A program made the translations under genes and the position numbers. The notes beneath the pieces were generated by a model. The model saw nothing but the letters and a program-made list of their open reading frames with translations. It did no database searches and had not been told where the DNA came from. A DNA stretch of 64,000 bases from Mycobacterium persicum (GTDB taxonomy: Bacteria; Actinomycetota; Actinomycetes; Mycobacteriales; Mycobacteriaceae): contig NZ_MVIF01000001.1 of the NCBI RefSeq assembly GCF_002086675.1, positions 186,001 through 250,000 of the forward strand, read 5' to 3'. The stretch's first letter is position 1, and each line of letters opens with the position of its first letter. This document shows positions 57,778-64,000 of this stretch, piece after piece.

Positions 57778-57945
57778 TCACCGCGTCTCGCGGTGCGCTT
57801 GGTGCTTGCCGCAGTTCGGACAGAACTTCTTCAGCTCCAGGCGGTCCGGGTCGTTGCGGCGATTCTTTTTGGTGATGTAGTTGCGGTGCTTGCACACCTC
57901 GCACGCCAAAGTGATCTTGGGCCGCACGTCGGTACTGGAAGCCAT
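57778..57945 (-). CDS. rpmG: 50S ribosomal protein L33, zinc-binding form
   Basis: 55 residues, beginning [20 protein letters not shown] and ending [10 protein letters not shown]. Cys15/Cys18 and Cys42/Cys45 form the zinc ribbon, so this is the C+ form, as for rpmG2 (Rv0634B) in H37Rv; the other paralogue there lacks the cysteines and replaces this one in low zinc. It is the gene before hadA on the same strand and lies just after two tRNA genes. Confidence 0.95.
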
Positions 57946-57992
57946 GACGGTTCTCTCTCGAATCTGGTGTCAAACGTCTCGGTGTTGTGTTG

Positions 57993-58066
<74 letters not shown>

Positions 58067-58118
58067 TCTGGGCCGCCCCGCCTTGGTTCAGGGCTGCCCT
58101 CCTGCTCGGCGTCTGCCG

Positions 58119-58191
58119 AGCCCCCTAACGGAATCGAACCGTTGACCTTTTCCTTACCATGGAAACGCTCTACCGACTGAGCTAAGGGGGC
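58119..58191 (-). tRNA. thrT: tRNA-Thr (anticodon GGT)
   Basis: 73 bases on the minus strand. Acceptor GCCCCCT pairs with AGGGGGC, D-arm TAGCTCAGTCGGTAGAGC, anticodon loop ATGGTAA, T-arm GGTTCGATTCC. It lies 52 bases upstream of tRNA-Met, probably on one transcript with rpmG. Confidence 0.96.
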
Positions 58192-58335
58192 CGCTCACCC
58201 GTAACGGCCAGTCGTGCCCCGGGCAAAAAGAGGGTACAGCCTGGCGCGCGGCGTCACCAAACCATGTGCGCGACGCGATGCGCCAGCTGGCGGCCTGGAC
58301 ACGCTGGACGACGGGAGCCACGACGGGGGCGCAGA

Positions 58336-58545
58336 TCAGCCGCCACGGTTGCCCCGGTGCGGGTCGAGCACACTGAGATCGCTGAACTCGTCGTATTCCT
58401 CTTCGTCGGCCTCCCCGCTACCGCCCTCGGCGAGAAGGGTCCGCAACGCGAGATGGACCGCTTCGCGCGCATCAGCCAGACCGTACCGACGGATCGCTTC
58501 CTGGACCAGATCGTCGTCGATCTCGATCTCGACCTTCTTCCGCAT
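58336..58545 (-). CDS. VapB-like antitoxin family protein without a toxin partner (Rv0634A-like)
   Basis: 69 residues from the ATG at 58545. The first part, MRKKVEIEIDDDLVQEAIRR followed by YGLADAREAVHLALRTLLAE, is the ribbon-helix-helix pattern of VapB antitoxins (VapB_antitoxin family). The acidic C-terminal tail (EADEEEYDEFSDLSVLD) is not the usual toxin-binding segment. No PIN-domain toxin gene is adjacent. It may be an orphan DNA-binding protein. It is divergent from the glyoxalase gene. Confidence 0.75.
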   Translation of the reverse strand: MRKKVEIEIDDDLVQEAIRRYGLADAREAVHLALRTLLAEGGSGEADEEEYDEFSDLSVLDPHRGNRGG

Positions 58546-58669
58546 GCGCCAACAATACCCACCGGCTTCGCCCGGGGAATCACAGAAGGCCCGCATTTCG
58601 CATCCGGGCTATCGTGGCGTCAAGGCCGCCAGGATTGGACCGATCTTGGATCAGTCATAGTCTGGTGGC

Positions 58670-59407
58670 GTGTCAGATTCGGACCGGCTGTATTTCCGGC
58701 AACTGCTCTCCGGTCGCGACTTTGCGGTCGGCGACATGATCGCCGCGCAAATGCGCAACTTCGCCTATCTGATCGGCGACCGTCAGACCGGCGACTGCGT
58801 GGTGGTCGACCCCGCCTACGCCGCCGGCGACCTCGTCGACAGGCTGGAAGCTGACGACATGCACGTGTCGGGGGTGTTGGTGACCCATCATCACCCGGAC
58901 CATGTCGGCGGCTCGATGATGGGCTTCGAGCTCAAGGGATTGGCCGAGTTGCTGGAGCGGGCCACCGTACCGGTGCACGTGAACACCCATGAGGCATTGT
59001 GGGTTTCCCGGGTGACCGGAATTCCGATGAGTGACCTGACCACCCATGAGCACCGCGACAGGGTCGCCGTCGGCGACATCGAGATCGAGCTGCTGCACAC
59101 TCCGGGTCACACGCCGGGCAGTCAATGTTTCCTACTCGACGGCCGGCTGGTCGCCGGGGACACGTTGTTCCTGGAGGGCTGCGGGCGCACCGACTTCCCC
59201 GGAGGGGATTCCGACGAGATCTACCGCAGCCTGCAACAGTTGGCCGCGCTACCCGGCGATCCGACGGTATTTCCTGGGCACTGGTATTCGGCCGAACGCA
59301 GCGCACCACTCTCGGAGGTCAAGCGGTCGAACTTCGTCTATCGCGCCGCCGATCTGGGTCAATGGCGCATGTTGATGGGCGGCGCAGCAGCGGCAGACCC
59401 GGGTTGA
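58670..59407 (+). CDS. Metallo-beta-lactamase fold hydrolase, glyoxalase II type (Rv0634c-like)
   Basis: 245 residues from a GTG. The metal site THHHPDHVGG is at residues 72-81, with further ligands in LHTPGHTPGSQCF, VAGDTLF and the final FPGHWYS. This resembles glyoxalase II and related thioester or persulfide hydrolases; mycobacteria use mycothiol, so the substrate may be a mycothiol thioester. The N-terminal DRLYFRQLLSGRDFAVGD is shared by this mycobacterial group. Not part of a clear operon. Confidence 0.87.
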   Translation: MSDSDRLYFRQLLSGRDFAVGDMIAAQMRNFAYLIGDRQTGDCVVVDPAYAAGDLVDRLEADDMHVSGVLVTHHHPDHVGGSMMGFELKGLAELLERATVPVHVNTHEALWVSRVTGIPMSDLTTHEHRDRVAVGDIEIELLHTPGHTPGSQCFLLDGRLVAGDTLFLEGCGRTDFPGGDSDEIYRSLQQLAALPGDPTVFPGHWYSAERSAPLSEVKRSNFVYRAADLGQWRMLMGGAAAADPG

Positions 59408-59513
59408 TCCCGCTGAGTCACCGCCGCCGCGATGCGGGGGCCGCATCTAGGATCGTGCGCTACTCAATTTCGCCGGCGGATCGGTGTGGTGGTATAAGCG
59501 GAGGGTGGATTCC

Positions 59514-60347
59514 ATGGGGTGGGTCCAGAGCAGCTGGCATGGGGTCACCGACGTCGAGTCCGGCACCTGGTTCGCGGTGGCTGCGTGGTCGGCGCTGGCA
59601 CTCGGCGTTATCGCACTGGTCGTGATGAACTATCAGATTCGCCGCAACCGCGCACTGACGTTCGAGCAGACGCGACCGTATGTGTCGATGCTGATGGAGC
59701 CCCACGTCGCGGACTGGCATGTGATCGAACTGGTGGTCCGAAACTTCGGTCGCACCGCGGCCTATGACATCCGGTTCTCGTTTCCCAATCCGCCGACTGT
59801 CGCCGAATACGAGAATGCCTCGGACGGTTACGCCGACGTCGTCGAATTGCAGTTGCCCCGCGAACTGCCGACGCTGGCGCCCGGTCAGGAATGGCGGATG
59901 GTGTGGGATTCGGCGCTGGACCGCGCCGAGATCGGCCATGGGGTCGAATCCCGGTTCGAGGGAACGGTGATCTATTACGACCGCCCCGAGCAGCGGCCCG
60001 GCTGGCGGTTCTGGCGACGGGGGCGGCGTCCACTGGAGACAAAAGTGGTGCTGGACTGGGATGCCCTGCCGCCGGTTCAGCGGATCGAGCTGATGACGAC
60101 CCACGACCTGGCGAAGCGGGAAAAGCAGAAGCTGGAGCTGTTACGCAGCGTGCTGACGTATTTTCACTACGCAAGCAAGGAAACGCGACCCGACGTTTTC
60201 CGCAGCGAGATCGACCGGATCAACCGCGCCGTCCAGGAGACTCAGGACAGGTGGCGAACCCGCCAACTCGACGAGCCCACCGACGTCAGCCTGCGCTGGG
60301 GTGATGCGGAAAACGAGTTGGGCAAGCATCGCAGTCAGCGGGTCTGA
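59514..60347 (+). CDS. Membrane-anchored hypothetical protein (Rv0633c-like)
   Basis: 277 residues from the ATG at 59514, with GGAGGG about 8 bases upstream. One transmembrane helix near the N terminus (WFAVAAWSALALGVIALVVM) is followed by a soluble beta-rich domain (ALTFEQTRPYVSMLMEPHVA, VRNFGRTAAYDIRFSFPNPP) that looks like an immunoglobulin-type fold, then a charged helical end (LAKREKQKLELLRSVLTYF). I do not recognise a function. Its position before echA3 matches H37Rv. Confidence 0.8.
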   Translation: MGWVQSSWHGVTDVESGTWFAVAAWSALALGVIALVVMNYQIRRNRALTFEQTRPYVSMLMEPHVADWHVIELVVRNFGRTAAYDIRFSFPNPPTVAEYENASDGYADVVELQLPRELPTLAPGQEWRMVWDSALDRAEIGHGVESRFEGTVIYYDRPEQRPGWRFWRRGRRPLETKVVLDWDALPPVQRIELMTTHDLAKREKQKLELLRSVLTYFHYASKETRPDVFRSEIDRINRAVQETQDRWRTRQLDEPTDVSLRWGDAENELGKHRSQRV

Positions 60348-60426
60348 GGTCGCGCCGCGACCGGGCAAGAGATGCGCCGCGGTGGTGATCTGATTCAATC
60401 GACGTCCCTACCGAAGGAGTAAACCG

Positions 60427-61122
60427 ATGAGCGGCCCGGTCACCTATACCCACGACGAAACCATCGCGGTGATCCGCATGGATGACGGCAAGGTCAACGT
60501 GATCGGCCCCGCCATGCAGCAGGCCCTCAACGAGGCGATTGACCAAGCGGACCGGGACAACGTCGGTGCGCTGGTCATCGCCGGCAACCACCGGGTGTTC
60601 AGCGGCGGTTTCGACCTCAAGGTCCTGACCTCCGGCGAGGTGCAGCCCGCGATCGACATGCTGCGCGGCGGCTTCGAGTTGGCCTACCGGCTGTTGTCCT
60701 ATCCCAAGCCGGTGGTGATGGCCTGCACCGGTCATGCGATCGCGATGGGCGCGTTCCTGTTGACCTCCGGCGACCACCGCGTGGCTGCGCATGCCTACAA
60801 CATCCAGGCCAACGAAGTCGCCATCGGCATGACCATCCCCTACGCCGCCCTGGAAATCATGAAACTGCGGCTGACTCCGTCGGCCTACCAGCAAGCCGCC
60901 GGGCTGGCCAAGACATTCTTCGGCGAAACCGCGCTGGTGGCCGGCTTTATCGACGAGATCGCGTTGCCCGAAGTGGTGCTCAGCCGCGCCGAGGAAGCCG
61001 CGCGTGAATTCGCCGGTCTCAATCAGCAAGCCCACGCCGCGACCAAATTACGCGCCCGAGCCGACGCCCTGAAATCAATGCGTGCCGCGATTGACGGAAT
61101 AGAAGCGGAATTCGGGGTGTAA
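60427..61122 (+). CDS. echA3: Enoyl-CoA hydratase family protein EchA3
   Basis: 231 residues, equal to H37Rv EchA3. Crotonase fold with HRVFSGGFDLKVLTSGE and CTGHAIAMGAFLLTSGDHRV. The usual second catalytic Glu region (NEVAIGMTIPYAALEIMKLR) differs from a classic hydratase, so the reaction cannot be named. A ribosome site GAAGGAG precedes the ATG. Confidence 0.92.
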   Translation: MSGPVTYTHDETIAVIRMDDGKVNVIGPAMQQALNEAIDQADRDNVGALVIAGNHRVFSGGFDLKVLTSGEVQPAIDMLRGGFELAYRLLSYPKPVVMACTGHAIAMGAFLLTSGDHRVAAHAYNIQANEVAIGMTIPYAALEIMKLRLTPSAYQQAAGLAKTFFGETALVAGFIDEIALPEVVLSRAEEAAREFAGLNQQAHAATKLRARADALKSMRAAIDGIEAEFGV

Positions 61123-61189
61123 CGGCGGCGTAAAGCCGGTAACCATCGCGGCGGCGTTTCGAATTCTCACCGCCGGGTAACTATCGCCC

Positions 61190-63649
61190 ATGGTTACGCC
61201 GGACCGGATCGCCCAGCCCTGGGGAACCAGGACCCCCTACGGAACCGGCCGGGAGTGGCCGCAGCGCATCGATCAATATCTGGTCGACGGCCTGAATCCG
61301 GAATCGGTGGATCGGTGGGTGCAGTCGGCCGCGGTGTTGCACTCCAACGGCGACGGCCTGGACATCGCCGTCAAGGATGGGCGTATCGTCGGCGTCCGCG
61401 GCCGCGCCGTCGACCGGGTGAATCACGGGCGGGTGGACCCCAAAGACCTGTTCGGCTGGCAGGCCAACGCGTCGCCGGACCGCCTCAGCACGCCGCTGAT
61501 CCGCCGCGACGGCCAATTGCGACCGTGCGACTGGGACACCGCCATGGACACGATCGTGCAGCGCAGCCGGGAACTGCTGGATAGCCACGGCCCCAGCGCA
61601 ATCGGGTTCTATACCTCCGGACAGCTGTTCCTTGAGGAGTACTACACCCAGGCCGTCATCGCGCACGGCGCGATCGGCACCAACCACGTCGACGGCAACA
61701 CCCGGCTGTGCACCGCGACGGCTGCCGAGGCGTTGAAGGAGTCGTTCGGTTGCGACGGCCAGCCCGGTTCCTACACCGATGTCGACCACGCCGACGTCAT
61801 CGCGCTGTTCGGGCACAACGTGGCCGAGACGCAGACCGTGCTGTGGGCGCGGATGCTCGACCGGTTAGCCGGCGACACGCCGCCCGCCATCGTGTGCGTT
61901 GACCCCCGGCTTACCCCGGTGGCCCGGCATGCCACGGTTCACCTGGCGCCGTTGCCGGGGACGAATGTGGCGCTGATGAACGGGTTGCTGCACGAGATCA
62001 TCGCGCACGACTGGGTCGACCACGACTACATCGACGCACACACCGTCGGCTTCGGCGAGCTGCGCAACCGGGTGGCAGAGTTCCCGCCGCAGCACACCGC
62101 CGAGATCTGCGGAGTCGCAGCCGACGACATCCGCCGCGCGGCAAGGCTTCTCGGCACAGCAGAGCGGCTGCTGTCCACTGTGTTGCAGGGTTTCTACCAA
62201 TCCCATCAAGCCACCGCGGCAGCGGTCCAGGTCAACAACGTTCACTTGGTGCGCGGCATGCTCGGAAAGCCGGGCTGCGGAATCTTGCAGATGAACGGGC
62301 AGCCGACGGCCGAGAACACTCGCGAGTGCGGCGCCGACGGAGACCTGCCCGGCTTCCGCAACTGGTCCAACGACGACCACATTGCCGACTTGGCGCGGGT
62401 ATGGAACCTTGAACCACAACAGATCCCGCACTATGCGCCGCCCACGCACGCGATGCAGATGTTCCGCTATGCCGAAGAGGGCACGCTTCGGATGTTGTGG
62501 GTTACCGCCACCAATCCGGCGGTATCGCTGCCGGAGCTCTCGCGGATCCGCGACATCTTGACCCAGAAGCGACTGTTCCTCGTCGTCGAGGACATCTTCA
62601 TGACGGAGACGGCCGAGCTGGCCGACGTGGTATTGCCGGCCGCCGCGTGGGGCGAGAAGACGGGGACGTTCACCAACGCCGATCGCACCGTACATCTGTC
62701 CGAAAAAGCAGTCGATCCACCTGGTTTCGCGCGCAGCGACCTGGACATCTTTCTCGACTACGCGCGGCGCATGGACTTCCGCGACAAGGACGGCCGGCCG
62801 CTGGTGTGGTGGACCGATCCCGAGTCGGCGTTCGAGGCGTGGAAAAAGTGCAGTGCCGGGCGGCCCTGCGACTACACCGGTCTGAGCTACGACAAGCTGC
62901 GCGGCGGGAGCGGCATCCAATGGCCTTGTAACACAACGCATCCCGACGGCACCGAACGGCTATACACCGACGCCGGATTCTGGGCGGATCCCGACTACTG
63001 CGAGGCCTACGGCAAGGACCTGATCACCGGCGCTCCGCTGGAGCCCACCGAATACCGCGCGATGAACGCCTACGGCAAAGCCATTATCAAAGCGGCCGAA
63101 TATATTCCGCCGCACGAGCCGACCACCGCCGAGTTCCCGTTCGCGTTGATCACCGGCCGCACCCTCTACCACTTCCACACCCGCACCAAAACGGCTCGGG
63201 CGCCGCAACTTCAAGACGCCGCACCCGAGGTGTGGGTGGAAGTCTCGCAGCGCGACGCGGGCCGTCTCGGTATCGCGGAGGGCGATACCGTCGATGTGAG
63301 CACCCCGCGCGGCACCGTCCGCTGCGCCGCCCGGATCAGCGGCATCCGCGACGGCGTATTGTTCGTGCCGTTCCATTACGGCTATTGGGATGCCGATAGG
63401 GACACCGCCGGCCATGGCCATCACCGCGCCGCCAATGAGCTCACGCTCACCGATTGGGATCCGGTGTCCAAGCAACCGATCTACAAGACGGCGGCGGCGC
63501 GGCTGCGGCGGCTGCGCGCCGGAACCGGTGGGGCGGCATATGCGCCGACCACGGCGGCCTCGGCACCGGTCGACGGCGCGGTGCCCGATACGGTGGGCGG
63601 AGCGGCGGCCCGCGCAGCCGAAGCTCTGGTGAGTGGCGGTGCGTCGTGA
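61190..63649 (+). CDS. Molybdopterin oxidoreductase lacking the N-terminal Fe-S motif
   Basis: 819 residues, alpha subunit of the DMSO reductase/nitrate reductase superfamily. Where NarB or FdhF proteins have C-x2-C-x3-C, this one reads WVQSAAVLHSNGDGLDIAVK and DRVNHGRVDPKDLFGW: no cysteine before residue 113, so no 4Fe-4S cluster. Cys174 in NTRLCTATAAEALKESFG is placed like the Mo ligand. Cofactor-binding segments are ALFGHNVAETQTVLWARML, LRMLWVTATNPAVSLPEL and the C-terminal FALITGRTLYHFHTRTKT and ANELTLTDWDPVSKQP. A tail rich in Ala and Gly ends the protein. Electron partner and substrate unknown. Its stop overlaps the next gene. Confidence 0.88.
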   Translation: MVTPDRIAQPWGTRTPYGTGREWPQRIDQYLVDGLNPESVDRWVQSAAVLHSNGDGLDIAVKDGRIVGVRGRAVDRVNHGRVDPKDLFGWQANASPDRLSTPLIRRDGQLRPCDWDTAMDTIVQRSRELLDSHGPSAIGFYTSGQLFLEEYYTQAVIAHGAIGTNHVDGNTRLCTATAAEALKESFGCDGQPGSYTDVDHADVIALFGHNVAETQTVLWARMLDRLAGDTPPAIVCVDPRLTPVARHATVHLAPLPGTNVALMNGLLHEIIAHDWVDHDYIDAHTVGFGELRNRVAEFPPQHTAEICGVAADDIRRAARLLGTAERLLSTVLQGFYQSHQATAAAVQVNNVHLVRGMLGKPGCGILQMNGQPTAENTRECGADGDLPGFRNWSNDDHIADLARVWNLEPQQIPHYAPPTHAMQMFRYAEEGTLRMLWVTATNPAVSLPELSRIRDILTQKRLFLVVEDIFMTETAELADVVLPAAAWGEKTGTFTNADRTVHLSEKAVDPPGFARSDLDIFLDYARRMDFRDKDGRPLVWWTDPESAFEAWKKCSAGRPCDYTGLSYDKLRGGSGIQWPCNTTHPDGTERLYTDAGFWADPDYCEAYGKDLITGAPLEPTEYRAMNAYGKAIIKAAEYIPPHEPTTAEFPFALITGRTLYHFHTRTKTARAPQLQDAAPEVWVEVSQRDAGRLGIAEGDTVDVSTPRGTVRCAARISGIRDGVLFVPFHYGYWDADRDTAGHGHHRAANELTLTDWDPVSKQPIYKTAAARLRRLRAGTGGAAYAPTTAASAPVDGAVPDTVGGAAARAAEALVSGGAS

Positions 63650-64000
63650 AGCTCAAGCTCGCCATCCGCGAATTGCATCGCTCCGAGCGGAAACTCGCTC
63701 ACCGCCTCAACGTGATGGCCGCACGCCACCGCGGCGACCAGGACATCTATCACCTGGCCCACGACCAGGCCGGCTGGTCGCAGCATCACCTCGAAGAGCT
63801 GGCCGAGCATGGCCGCCACTATGGGTTGCGGCTGTCCGCCGACCCGCATACCCGCGCGTTGACCGGCTTTGCGCAGACTCGGATGAGTCGCATGCTGCGA
63901 CACCGCCCCGAACCGGCCCTGTTGCTGCTCGCCGACCTGCGGCGAATACACCGGATCGCCGCGGGCGCATCGCTGGACTGGGAGCTGCTAGGCCAGGCCG
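63646..64000 (+). CDS. Helical protein downstream of the molybdopterin oxidoreductase (3' end missing)
   Basis: Starts at a GTG that overlaps the previous stop by 4 bases (GTGA) and runs off the window; 118 residues are visible, starting VKLKLAIRELHRSERKLAHR. It is wholly helical by eye, with many His, Arg and Glu (DIYHLAHDQAGWSQHHLEEL, LLLLADLRRIHRIAAGASLD), perhaps a helical bundle. The tight coupling suggests that it serves the oxidoreductase, as a chaperone or partner. I do not recognise the family. Confidence 0.75.
   Translation, partial: MKLKLAIRELHRSERKLAHRLNVMAARHRGDQDIYHLAHDQAGWSQHHLEELAEHGRHYGLRLSADPHTRALTGFAQTRMSRMLRHRPEPALLLLADLRRIHRIAAGASLDWELLGQA

Overview
This 64 kb window is chromosomal DNA of a Mycobacterium. 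The evidence is gene content and protein sequence: a four-gene mycolic acid methyltransferase array (mmaA1-mmaA4), the hadABC dehydratases, the Mce ATPase Mkl, a complete mycofactocin cluster, and RpoB, RpoC, EF-Tu and RpsL proteins nearly identical to those I remember from M. tuberculosis. Gene order follows the M. tuberculosis H37Rv Rv0632c-Rv0697 segment, inverted. The four mmaA genes (keto/methoxy mycolate route) suggest a slow grower, but the species cannot be named from the sequence alone. All comparisons with H37Rv are from memory.

Layout. (1) 1-1221: the end of an MFS exporter gene. (2) 1225-8352: mycofactocin cluster mftA-B-C-D-E-F-G on the minus strand, with the regulator gene mftR divergent; a DUF2332 gene overlaps mftR, and a ferredoxin reductase and a mycofactocin-type SDR follow. 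(3) 12018-17314: rpsL-rpsG-fusA-tuf operon, a strong hairpin, then a membrane/SHOCT-like protein. (4) 17656-19436: a TetR regulator divergent from two exported DUF3060 proteins. (5) 19449-25221: lipid and CoA genes (echA5, paaX-like, echA4, fadE8), the esterase lipoprotein lpqP, and endonuclease IV. (6) 25361-32892: rpoB-rpoC. (7) 33403-37923: mkl, a carotenoid oxygenase with its divergent TetR, and rplJ-rplL with a leader. (8) 38329-44014: a glycan operon (GH38 alpha-mannosidase, small parvulin-like protein, ROK kinase). (9) 44154-44880: decayed DinB genes. (10) 45039-51325: ABC1 kinase, lipG, mmaA1-4. (11) 51413-53331: YCII/DGPF protein plus ECF42-type sigma factor. (12) 53405-58191: rplA, rplK, nusG, secE, tRNA-Trp, hadC-B-A, rpmG, tRNA-Met, tRNA-Thr, all minus strand. 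(13) 58336-64000: orphan antitoxin-like protein, glyoxalase II, a membrane protein, echA3, and a molybdopterin oxidoreductase followed by a partial gene.

The genes fall into three functional layers. The first is the core transcription and translation machinery. The second is mycolic acid and lipid metabolism: hadABC in FAS-II elongation, mmaA1-4 in meromycolate modification, and fadE8/echA genes in acyl-CoA metabolism. The third is redox cofactor biology: mycofactocin and a candidate client SDR.

The most interesting departures from H37Rv are: no mmpS5-mmpL5-Rv0678 between echA5 and the DUF3060 pair; no toxin-antitoxin block between mkl and rpoB; an added ECF42-DGPF module between mmaA4 and rplA; a molybdopterin oxidoreductase without N-terminal Fe-S cysteines where recBCD would be expected; decayed DinB genes; and two kinds of intergenic palindrome. 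I saw no CRISPR array, insertion sequence, prophage or replication origin.
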